Counted from the stretch's first letter, positions 1-5,432 are shown. The stretch: 7,353 bases of DNA from Actinomycetota bacterium (GCA_005885165.1 VAXR01000114.1:1-7353), one strand, 5' to 3'. Program-made: numbers and translations. The notes: generated from the sequence alone by a model not told the origin.

Positions 1-1
1 C

Positions 2-88
2 CTGCACCGCGGGCGCTACACGCTCGTCGTGCGCACTCGCGGCGCACACCACCGGACGGCGGTCGCGCGCGTGCGCATCAGGATCTAA
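2..88 (+). CDS. C-terminal end of a protein cut by the window edge, probably secreted
   Basis: Only the last 28 codons and the TAA stop (86-88) are present; the gene continues beyond the left edge. The readable tail begins LHRGRYTLVVRTRG and ends ARVRIRI. The 'GRYTLVVR' strand, a short turn and an alternating basic/aliphatic last strand are what the final two strands of an Ig-like or fibronectin-like beta-sandwich look like, a common ending for secreted or cell-surface proteins of high-GC actinobacteria. The C-terminus of the large gene at the right of this window (PGSYIALVRAVDSAGN) has a similar look. The frame is GC-biased at third positions, which supports coding. The function of the whole protein cannot be told from this fragment. 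Confidence 0.55.
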   Translation: MHRGRYTLVVRTRGAHHRTAVARVRIRI

Positions 89-97
89 CGAGGCTGG

Positions 98-184
98 CGA
101 CTGCCGCTTCTCGATCAAGCCGGCATCGAGCCCCTTACGGTTTCGGGTCCTGATCTCTTCTGGATCTAGAGAAAGCGGCAGTCG
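98..184. repeat. Long imperfect inverted repeat in the intergenic region
   Basis: The left arm starts at 98 (CGACTGCCGCTT, then CTC, then GATC) and pairs with the right arm that ends at 184. The first 12 bp pair perfectly; after a one-base bulge 3 bp (CTC/GAG) pair; after a two-base bulge GATC pairs with GATC. This gives about 19 pairs with roughly 45 bases between the arms. It begins 10 bases after the upstream stop codon and ends 4 bases before a small ATG. There is no T-tract, so it is not a standard intrinsic terminator, and no flanking target duplication was seen. It could be a structured 3' end, a cis-acting RNA or the remnant of a small inverted-repeat element. Confidence 0.55.
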
Positions 185-237
185 TCTATGGATGCAGGCG
201 GCCGTGAGCTGAGCGATTCGGTCCCGAACCTCGGGGT

Positions 238-780
238 TTGAATACCGTCTCACCCCCTCCGCTGAGGCAGGCAACGGCCTCGACGACGCGCCTCGCCCAG
301 CGCGCATCCAGCTTCATACTGAAGCCCGTGACCCCGTTCGTGACCACCGGCGGAGCGTTCCTCTTCACCATCCTCTACGCGGACCTCATGTTCGACCTCC
401 AGGTGCTCGGCCACGGTGGGCGTGAACTACCAGAGGGCGTTCTCGCATCGATCTCCAACTACTACCGGAGGGTCACCGTCGAGGCGCGGCCGCTGAACAG
501 ACTCGTCGTGGCGGTCATGGTCGGGACCCTCGCGGCGATCGTCCTCCAGCTGGCGGGTGATGACGTCCCGGGCTGGGTCGGACTTACCTCGCTCGTGCTC
601 GCCGGCTTGCCCATCCTGCTTGCCGCGGTCCACACTTTCCCGACCGCGGTACGGCTAGGGCTGCGAGCCGAACCATTGGAGGTTCAGAGTCGGCTCGCGC
701 GATCCATTTGCCGCGATCACCTGCTCTGCCTCGTGGCCATCACCTCGCTTCTCGCTGTCGAGCTCGGATTCGGGCGCTGA
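238..780 (+). CDS. Four-helix integral membrane protein, family not recognised
   Basis: A 180-residue protein starting at TTG 238. Four hydrophobic segments are visible: about residues 36-56 (ending in the polar YADLMFDLQVL), 89-107, 112-135 and 161-177. Between helices 1 and 2 lies a hydrophilic stretch with paired tyrosines and arginines (ISNYYRRVT, then EARPLNRL), probably a conserved membrane-surface loop; the acidic residues D49 and D53 sit at the end of helix 1. No enzyme or transporter motif was recognised, so no function is offered. The start is uncertain: no good ribosome-binding site precedes TTG 238, and the first dozen codons have more A/T at third positions than the rest. In-frame GTG codons at 328 and 340 would still keep all four helices. 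The frame opens after a TGA at 205-207. It is convergent with the reductase gene, 70 bp away. Confidence 0.7.
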   Translation: MNTVSPPPLRQATASTTRLAQRASSFILKPVTPFVTTGGAFLFTILYADLMFDLQVLGHGGRELPEGVLASISNYYRRVTVEARPLNRLVVAVMVGTLAAIVLQLAGDDVPGWVGLTSLVLAGLPILLAAVHTFPTAVRLGLRAEPLEVQSRLARSICRDHLLCLVAITSLLAVELGFGR

Positions 781-797
781 GCGTGCGGGCGCAGGCG

Positions 798-813
798 TGC
801 CCTGCACGGGGCA
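798..813. terminator. Small hairpin between convergent genes, possible bidirectional terminator
   Basis: A 5-bp GC-rich stem (TGCCC 798-802 with GGGCA 809-813) and a 6-base loop lie in the 70-bp gap between the stop of the membrane protein (780) and the stop of the minus-strand reductase (851). The short direct repeat GCAGGCG overlaps its flanks (791-797 and 811-817). No T-run follows on either strand, so the terminator call rests mainly on position. Confidence 0.25.
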
Positions 814-850
814 GGCGAGCTGGAGTGCGAAAGCGAAATGACCGACGCGC

Positions 851-1591
851 CTACCACCACTTGCGCTCGAGGGCGCGATCCGTTCCGCCCGTCCGGTCGA
901 GCGCGTCGAGGTCCGCCATGTCGTCGTCGGAGAGCGTGAAGTCGAAGATCTGGGCGTTCTCCTCGATCCGCTCGCGGTGCGTCGACTTGGGGATCACCGG
1001 GATGCGTCGCTCCAGGCACCAACGCAGCAGGACCTGTGCGGGCGTCCGTCCGATGCGCTGGGCGATCCCGGAAACCGTCTGATCCGAGAGCAGGCGGCCG
1101 GTTCCCAGGGGGCTGTAGGCCTCGAGCACGACGTTATGACGCTCGCAGGCCTCGAGCAGAGCGCGCCGGTAGGCGAAGGGGTTGAACTGAACCTGGTTGA
1201 CGACCGGGGAGACGCTCCCCGCGCCGATCACCTCGTCGAGCTCGCCGACATCGAAGTTGGAGACTCCGATCGACCGAGCGTGGCCAAGCTCGCGCGCCCG
1301 CTCCATGCCGTCCACGCCGAGCCGGCGCAGGCTGCCCTCGATCTCGGCGGCCGGGTCCTCGCGCACGGGAAAGAACTTCGTCGTGATGAAGACCTCGTCC
1401 CGCGGCACGCCGCTCTCGCGCAGCGCCTGCCCCACGCTTTCCTCGTTGCCGTAGGCCTGGGCGGTGTCGATGTGGCGGTAGCCGAGCTCGAGCGCCCAGC
1501 GCACCGCGTTGACGCACTCCGGCCCGTTTGGTACCTGCCAGACGCCCAAGCCCAGCAGCGGTATTTCGTTGCCGTCCGCGAGAGCGCGCAC
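851..1591 (-). CDS. Aldo/keto reductase with an internal deletion removing the catalytic His
   Basis: An NADPH-dependent aldo/keto reductase of the 2,5-diketo-gluconate reductase type by motif order, 246 residues from GTG 1591; relatives are usually about 265-280. Visible motifs: strand 1 IPLLGLGVWQ (10-19), HIDTAQAYGNE (40-50) with tetrad Asp42 and Tyr47, ITTKFF with tetrad Lys72, IGVSNF (108-113), VNQVQF (131-136), AYSPLG (158-163), and the cofactor 2'-phosphate region IPKST (200-204) with ENAQIFDF (211-218). Between SLRRLGVD (87-94) and GMERARELG (95-103) the usual strand 'VDLYLIHWP' with the catalytic His is absent, about 18 residues lost without a frameshift. It could be an inactive or altered enzyme, a degrading gene or an assembly artefact. 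The frame stays open far upstream, but that extension is antisense to the cupin gene. GTG 1591 begins 11 bases after the cupin stop; no good ribosome site is seen, so translational coupling to the cupin gene is likely. Confidence 0.82.
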   Translation of the reverse strand: MRALADGNEIPLLGLGVWQVPNGPECVNAVRWALELGYRHIDTAQAYGNEESVGQALRESGVPRDEVFITTKFFPVREDPAAEIEGSLRRLGVDGMERARELGHARSIGVSNFDVGELDEVIGAGSVSPVVNQVQFNPFAYRRALLEACERHNVVLEAYSPLGTGRLLSDQTVSGIAQRIGRTPAQVLLRWCLERRIPVIPKSTHRERIEENAQIFDFTLSDDDMADLDALDRTGGTDRALERKWW

Positions 1592-1602
1592 GGCCGGCGA
1601 GG

Positions 1603-1965
1603 CTACTGCGCCGCGTACTGCTCCGCCGACTGCTGCTCGAACTCGAGGGCGACGAAGCGCTCGTCGCCGTTCACCCAGGCGTCGTGACCGGGCTCGATCA
1701 CATAGGCGTCGCCGGGCCCGATGTCGACCTCCGTCCCGTCCTCGTGTGCTACGTGAATGCTGCCGGACTGAACGACGCCGACGTGCCGCGCCTGGCAGCT
1801 GTCGGTGCCCGCCACCGGCTTGACGCACTCCGACCACTTCCAGCCGGGCTCGAATGCAAAGCGGGCGGCAGTCGTGCCGTCGATGCGGACCACGTCCACG
1901 CGCGTCTTCTCCGGAGTACGCGTCTCGGTCGGTGAGTCGAAGTCGAACCGCTCGATACCAGACAT
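1603..1965 (-). CDS. Small single-domain cupin protein
   Basis: A 120-residue protein with one cupin beta-barrel. Motif-like segments are EPGWKWSECVKP (39-50), a strand pair around ARHVGVVQSGSIHV (59-72) and the second cupin motif GPGDAYVIEPGHDAW (83-97), with the conserved PGH. His61, His71 and His94 are possible metal ligands, but the classic HxH of motif 1 is not evident, so metal binding is uncertain. The length is typical of stand-alone actinobacterial cupins that may bind small ligands or act as isomerases or dioxygenases; the substrate cannot be read. The start is well supported: the sequence GAGGAGGAGG (1980-1971) is 5 bases before ATG 1965. It is the first gene of a probable two-gene transcript with the reductase downstream. 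Confidence 0.85.
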   Translation of the reverse strand: MSGIERFDFDSPTETRTPEKTRVDVVRIDGTTAARFAFEPGWKWSECVKPVAGTDSCQARHVGVVQSGSIHVAHEDGTEVDIGPGDAYVIEPGHDAWVNGDERFVALEFEQQSAEQYAAQ

Positions 1966-1988
1966 TCCAGCCTCCTCCTCGATTTGGG

Positions 1989-2018
1989 TTGACGCGGCCC
2001 CCGCGGGCCACCGCTAAT
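1989..2018 (+). promoter_or_regulatory. Candidate plus-strand promoter upstream of the cyclase gene
   Basis: TTGACG (1989-1994, 5/6 match to a -35) is followed after 18 bases by GCTAAT (2013-2018, 4/6 but lacking the leading TA). If used it would give a leader of about 115 bases before the cyclase start and would overlap the opposing candidate promoter. This is a weak prediction based on sequence only. Confidence 0.2.
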
Positions 2019-2045
2019 CATGATCGGGTCGCCCCGCCAACGCAA
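2017..2045 (-). promoter_or_regulatory. Candidate promoter for the cupin-reductase pair
   Basis: On the minus strand a -35-like TTGCGT (2045-2040) is followed after 17 bases by a -10-like CATGAT (2022-2017), which would give an untranslated leader of about 45 bases before the cupin ATG. The matches to consensus are modest (3/6 and 4/6). The -10 lies inside a perfect 8-bp palindrome ATCATGAT (2017-2024), which could be a regulator site. Confidence 0.28.
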
Positions 2046-2090
2046 GGTGCGGCCCGGTCACGTGCGGATCGTCACACTTCGCGACGCCCG

Positions 2091-2106
2091 GTGGAGGATC
2101 ATCCAC
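2091..2106. promoter_or_regulatory. 16-bp near-palindrome, possible operator
   Basis: GTGGAGGATCATCCAC matches its own reverse complement at 14 of 16 positions (one unpaired position per half). It lies 35-50 bases upstream of the cyclase start in the divergent intergenic region, where a DNA-binding dimer could control the plus-strand genes. It could equally form a short RNA hairpin (stem GTGGA/TCCAC) in the 5' leader. No regulator gene is present in the window. Confidence 0.3.
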
Positions 2107-2140
2107 GCAGGGGTAGGCAGAGGGAGTTGCTTTCGGCGCG

Positions 2141-3715
2141 ATGAAGTGTGAGCGGAGAACGGCCGTGCCGCGCGTTCGGTGGCCGGATCCACCACCGGTG
2201 AAAGCCAGCGGCGATCGGGAAACCGCGGGCCGCACCGTGCAGGAGGTGCGGAGACGGCTCAACTGGCTGGGATGGATCGCGGGCGCAGTCGGCTCGATCT
2301 TCGTCTTCAACACGATCGGCTTCCTGATCCCGATCTTCATCGGGGCGCATGAGCGCAGCCACCTCGCGCTTGTCAATGCGCCTGTCGTCGTCGCGTACGG
2401 GCTCGTGTGCGGCCTGGTGCTCTCGACGCGGTTTCGCCGGCATTACGACCGGACGCTCGAGTGGCTGGTCGAGGGGCGGGTGCCGAACGAGCGCGAGCAC
2501 CGGGCCACCCTGAAGCTCGCCATCTACGGTGTGAAGCTCTGGGCGCTCGGATGGTTCGCCGGCGCGATTCTGTTCGCGGTGCTCAACGCGTTCATCCACT
2601 CGCTGGGGTTCGCGGCCGTCGTGGGGGCCGCGATCTGGCTCGGCGGTGAGACGACGTGTGCCCTCAGCTACCTCGTGTCCGAGCGCACCCTCAGGCCGGT
2701 CACGGCCCTCGCGCTGGTCGCCCGGGCGCCCGAGCGAACGGTCGCGCCGAGCGTGCGCGTCCGGCTCGCCTGGACGTGGCTGCTCGGGACCGGCGTGCCC
2801 CTCCTCGGCGTCCTGGTGGTCGGCACCGTTGGGCTGACGAAGTCCGGCGTCGACGGCAGGTACGTCGCCTCGGCCGTGGTCTTCCTCGGCCTCGTCGCGT
2901 CGAGTGTCGGCCTGTTCCTGACGCTCTTCGCGGCGAAGGCGGTCGCCGACCCCGTCGCCTCCGTCCGGGACGGGCTCGAGCGGATCGCGGCCGGCGATCT
3001 CGACACACACGTCGGCGTCGACGACGGCAGCGAGGTCGGGCTGCTGCAGGCAGGCTTCAACCGGATGGCCGAGGGACTGCGCGAGCGAGAGCGGATCAGG
3101 GATCTCTTCGGCCGGCAGGTCGGCGAGGACGTGGCCCGGGCCGCGCTGCGCGACGGAACTCGTCTCGGCGGTGAGGAGCGGGAGGTCGGCGCGCTCTTCG
3201 TCGACATCGTCGGCTCGACATCGATGGCGCTTGCGATGCCGCCGACCGAGGTCGTACGCGTGCTCAACCACTTCTTCCGCGTCGTCGTCGAGGCGGTGGA
3301 GGCGGAGGGAGGCCTCGTCAACAAGTTCGAGGGCGACGCGGCGCTCTGCGTGTTCGGGGCACCGGTTCCGAGCAAGGACCCGGCGGGCGACGCGCTGCGC
3401 GCCGCGCGGCGGCTCGCTGCCCACCTCGCTCGTGACGTCCCGGAGATCGACTTCGGGATCGGCATATCCGCGGGCATCGCCGTGGCCGGCAACGTCGGCG
3501 CCGAGCACCGGTTTGAGTACACGGTCATCGGGGACCCGGTGAACGAAGCCGCCCGCCTCTCCGAGCTCGCGAGGCAGCGCCCCGAGCGCGTGCTGGCGTC
3601 CGAGGTGGCGCTCTCAAAGGCAGCCGAGGGGGAGCGCGCCTCCTGGAGCGTCACCGACTCCGCGGTTCTGCGGGGCCGCAACGCCGCCACCGGCGTCGCG
3701 CATCCGGTGGTCTAG
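2141..3715 (+). CDS. Membrane-bound HAMP class III adenylate cyclase
   Basis: A 524-residue enzyme making cAMP from ATP, anchored in the membrane. Six hydrophobic helices lie at about 42-66, 75-96, 124-150, 155-178, 207-232 and 241-266. A HAMP linker follows (about 266-318, with DPVASVRDGLERIAAGDLD), then the class III cyclase domain (about 345-510). Catalytic residues are complete: metal-binding Asp355 (FVDIVGST) and Asp399, base-selecting Lys395 (NKFEGD) and Thr461, transition-state Asn468 and Arg472 (DPVNEAARL). Thr at the position of the usual Asp is the class IIIb signature, known in Spirulina CyaC and compatible with adenylyl specificity. The six-TM, HAMP, cyclase order matches mycobacterial Rv1318c/Rv1319c/Rv3645-type enzymes. 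It would act as a homodimer. ATG 2141 has only a distant GGAG; GTG 2165 has CGGAG 7 bases upstream and is a good alternative, losing eight residues. It heads the plus-strand gene run. Confidence 0.92.
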   Translation: MKCERRTAVPRVRWPDPPPVKASGDRETAGRTVQEVRRRLNWLGWIAGAVGSIFVFNTIGFLIPIFIGAHERSHLALVNAPVVVAYGLVCGLVLSTRFRRHYDRTLEWLVEGRVPNEREHRATLKLAIYGVKLWALGWFAGAILFAVLNAFIHSLGFAAVVGAAIWLGGETTCALSYLVSERTLRPVTALALVARAPERTVAPSVRVRLAWTWLLGTGVPLLGVLVVGTVGLTKSGVDGRYVASAVVFLGLVASSVGLFLTLFAAKAVADPVASVRDGLERIAAGDLDTHVGVDDGSEVGLLQAGFNRMAEGLRERERIRDLFGRQVGEDVARAALRDGTRLGGEEREVGALFVDIVGSTSMALAMPPTEVVRVLNHFFRVVVEAVEAEGGLVNKFEGDAALCVFGAPVPSKDPAGDALRAARRLAAHLARDVPEIDFGIGISAGIAVAGNVGAEHRFEYTVIGDPVNEAARLSELARQRPERVLASEVALSKAAEGERASWSVTDSAVLRGRNAATGVAHPVV

Positions 3716-3766
3716 ACGGACCTCCGCTCTCTCAGCCGTATCGGGTCGGGGCGCGAGGCGGAGGTG
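3713..3766 (+). other. TAG and in-frame coding stretch between cyclase and kinase
   Basis: The cyclase TAG (3713-3715) is followed in the same frame by codons 3716-3763 that read TDLRSLSRIGSGREAEVF up to the GTG at 3764-3766. IGSGREAEV looks like the glycine-rich nucleotide-binding loop expected at the start of the downstream kinase fold, so this stretch appears to be protein-coding. No ATG, GTG or TTG lies between TAG and 3764 in this frame; only ACG (3716) or ATC (3740) could serve as rare starts. The single TAG is the only stop between 2141 and 4550 in this frame. Confidence 0.6.
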
Positions 3767-4552
3767 TTCGCCATCGATGAGGACCGCGTCCTGCGGCTGG
3801 CGCGCAGGCCCGACATGCGCGAGGCGGTCGAGCGCGAGCAGCTCGCGCTCTCCACCGCCAGCCGCAGCGGCGCTCCGGTGCCCGCCGTGTACGAGACGCT
3901 CGAGGTCGACGGGCGGCCGGGCCTCGTCCTCGAGCGGCTCGAGGGCGCCGACCTGCTCACCACGATGCTCACACGTCCCTGGAAGCTCCCCGCCATGCCG
4001 CGCGTCCTCGGGCGGCTTCACGCGTCGCTTCACGAGATCCGCGCGCCGGCCGAGCTGCCGGAGCTCCGGGGGGAGCTGAGGCGGCGCCTCGAGTCGGAGC
4101 TCGTGCCCGAGGCGCTGCGCGCCGCGGCGATCCGCGCCCTGGCAGCACTTCCGGAGGGCGACCGCCTCTACCACGGCGACTTCCATCCGGGAAACGTCTT
4201 GCGCCGCGCGGGCGGGTACGCGGTGATCGACTGGAAGAACGTCGCCCGCGCCGACCCGGCCGCCGACCTCGCGCGCACGCGGCTGTTGATGATCGGCGCG
4301 TGGATCCCGGGGCTCGGGTCCCGGTTGCTCCAGCTCCCGCTGGCACCGTTTCGGTGGTTGCTGTACGCCGCCTACATGCGCGCATACAGACGCGCCCGCG
4401 CCGTCGACCGAAAGTCGCTCACGGTGTGGAGACCGGTGCTTGCCGCGGCGCGCCTCGCCGAGGACATCCCGCAGGAGCGGCGGCGGCTGATCCGGATCGC
4501 GCGGCGGGGGCTCAATCATCGGATCGCCGCGCTCGATGAAGGGATGTCATAA
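3764..4552 (+). CDS. APH-family phosphotransferase (aminoglycoside/choline kinase fold)
   Basis: A 262-residue kinase-like protein from GTG 3764. The Brenner motif LYHGDFHPGNVL (135-146) gives catalytic Asp139 and Asn144, and VIDWKN (154-159) gives the metal-binding Asp156; ADPAADLARTRLL (163-175) is the usual helix after it. The N-lobe has VLRLARRP (9-16), a probable helix-C region EREQLAL (23-29) and the hinge LVLERLEGADLL (54-65). A hydrophobic stretch (about 176-205) follows the catalytic core. It would transfer phosphate from ATP to a hydroxyl of a small molecule; the substrate is unknown and drug resistance should not be assumed. The GTG start has GGAG directly abutting it, which is poor spacing, and it omits the glycine-rich loop encoded just upstream (3716-3763). 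The real N-terminus is therefore probably earlier, or the protein is fused to the cyclase by readthrough. Confidence 0.82.
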   Translation: MFAIDEDRVLRLARRPDMREAVEREQLALSTASRSGAPVPAVYETLEVDGRPGLVLERLEGADLLTTMLTRPWKLPAMPRVLGRLHASLHEIRAPAELPELRGELRRRLESELVPEALRAAAIRALAALPEGDRLYHGDFHPGNVLRRAGGYAVIDWKNVARADPAADLARTRLLMIGAWIPGLGSRLLQLPLAPFRWLLYAAYMRAYRRARAVDRKSLTVWRPVLAAARLAEDIPQERRRLIRIARRGLNHRIAALDEGMS

Positions 4553-4591
4553 ACCGAACCTTCGGGGGCCCGGCGCGTTTCAGGCGGTGCG

Positions 4592-4804
4592 ATGACTGAA
4601 GCGCCGAATGCAGTGGTCGGCGGCATCGATGAGCGGTTGCTCCTGGTCCAGGTGGACCAGCTGCGCCGCCGGATGTTTCAGCTGATCGACACGGTCCTCG
4701 CCTCGGGTTCGGAGATCGCCCCGGATATTGCCGACGCATTGCAGCGAGCTGCCTACGAGCTCGGGCTTGTGGAGGCCGAGATCCGCTTCGCCGACCGCCG
4801 CTGA
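4592..4804 (+). CDS. Small helical protein of unknown function
   Basis: A 70-residue protein, ATG 4592 to TGA 4802-4804, 39 bases after the kinase stop and 21 bases before the methyltransferase. Two predicted helices are visible: about 14-38 (DERLLLVQVDQLRRRMFQLID, hydrophobics spaced as in an amphipathic helix) and about 44-66 (DIADALQRAAYELGLVEAEIRF). It has no membrane segment, no Cys and no recognised motif. The ribosome site is weak (GGCGG about 6 bases upstream). Same-strand packing and GC-biased third positions favour a real gene over the overlapping minus-strand frame. It may be a small dimerising or partner protein, but no function is claimed. Confidence 0.55.
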   Translation: MTEAPNAVVGGIDERLLLVQVDQLRRRMFQLIDTVLASGSEIAPDIADALQRAAYELGLVEAEIRFADRR

Positions 4805-4825
4805 GGGAGGCAACATCCAGGACGG

Positions 4826-5428
4826 ATGAGCCTGGTCCGTCATCGCGTGCCGCTGCCCGGCGGAGACCTCCAACTCCTCCAGCCGACCGAGGCGGCCGAG
4901 CTACCCGACGACGGGGCGATCGAGTGGGCGCCGGTCGCACCGTACTGGTCCGTTCTCTGGCGGAGCGGCGTGGCGCTGGCGCGCGAGGTTGCGAGCGCGC
5001 GCCTGCGCGGATCGCGCGTCGTCGAGCTCGGCTGCGGGCTCGGCGTCCCGAGCCTTGTCGCGGCGCGCGACGGCGCCACGGTGCTCGCGACGGACGCGTG
5101 CGGCGAGGCGCTCGAGCTTCTCCAGCAGAACGCGCGCGAGAACGGGCTCGCCGTGGAAACCGCCCGCATCGACTGGGAGGCCGCCGACGAGCTCGTCGCC
5201 CGCGGCCCGTTCGACCTCGCCCTCGCCGCCGACGTCCTCTACGAACGGTCAAGCGTTGCGCCGCTCCTGTCGCTCTTGCCGCGCCTCGCCGACCAGGCCT
5301 GGCTCGCGGACCCGGGCCGGCCCGCGGCCGGCGCGTTCCTCGATCAGGCCCGCCAGCGGTGGCGGGTGACGACCACCGTCAGGGACGGCGTCGAGATCCA
5401 CCGGCTCGCCCGCGCGCCGCCTCGATAG
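4826..5428 (+). CDS. SAM-dependent methyltransferase, family 16 / METTL21-like
   Basis: A 200-residue class I (Rossmann) methyltransferase. The N-terminal segment has PYWSVLWRSGVALAR (39-53), the Trp-containing signature seen in the lysine-methyltransferase-like family 16. The SAM-binding motif I is VVELGCGLGVPSL (65-77), the ribose-contacting acid is Asp90 (LATD), and DLALAADVLYE (130-140) is the post-motif strand with the catalytic-side Asp136. In this family eukaryotic members methylate protein lysines; bacterial substrates are mostly unknown, so the target here is inference at best. The ATG 4826 follows CAGGACGG with a short spacing, and GGGAGG lies further upstream near 4805. The stop (5426-5428) is 12 bases from the stop of the convergent minus-strand gene. 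Confidence 0.85.
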   Translation: MSLVRHRVPLPGGDLQLLQPTEAAELPDDGAIEWAPVAPYWSVLWRSGVALAREVASARLRGSRVVELGCGLGVPSLVAARDGATVLATDACGEALELLQQNARENGLAVETARIDWEAADELVARGPFDLALAADVLYERSSVAPLLSLLPRLADQAWLADPGRPAAGAFLDQARQRWRVTTTVRDGVEIHRLARAPPR

Positions 5429-5432
5429 CGGC
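5416..5432. terminator. Weak hairpin at the convergent gene ends
   Basis: GCCGC (5416-5420) can pair with GCGGC (5428-5432) across a 7-base loop that holds most of the methyltransferase stop codon. With only 12 bp between the two convergent stops, this is the only stem seen there. No U-tract follows on either strand, so efficient intrinsic termination is unlikely and overlapping antisense transcripts are possible. Confidence 0.2.

Noticed and set aside
98..184. Calling the inverted repeat a transposable element (MITE)
   Set aside because: No flanking target duplication was seen and only one copy is in the window, so it is reported as an inverted repeat only.
311..325. Perfect small hairpin GCTTCA-TAC-TGAAGC within the membrane-protein gene
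   Set aside because: A 6-bp stem inside coding sequence is within what chance can give and has no positional link to a gene boundary, unless the true start is GTG 328.
1592..2011. Upstream extension of the reductase frame to 2011 on the minus strand
   Set aside because: It is antisense-frame overlap with the well-supported cupin gene; its translation is Arg-rich and low-complexity, and the reductase homology starts only after 1591.
2099..3508. Long minus-strand frame (469 codons) opposite the cyclase
   Set aside because: Its composition is D/E/R/H/P-rich with no domain, typical of the antisense of a GC-rich gene; the plus strand encodes a complete cyclase with all catalytic residues.
3614..4519. 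Minus-strand frame opposite the kinase
   Set aside because: Antisense shadow; the plus strand carries the HGDFHPGN and IDWKN motifs.
3764..4552. Calling the kinase an aminoglycoside resistance gene
   Set aside because: The fold is shared with choline, homoserine, fructosamine and many other kinases; nothing in the sequence or context points to a drug substrate.
4580..4873. Minus-strand 97-codon frame overlapping the small plus-strand gene
   Set aside because: It overlaps the start of the methyltransferase, lacks a motif and breaks the same-strand arrangement; the plus-strand 70-residue frame was preferred, though neither has homology support.
4512..5252. Arg-rich minus-strand frame opposite the methyltransferase
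   Set aside because: Low-complexity Arg/Gly/Pro translation with no motif, overlapping two supported plus-strand genes.
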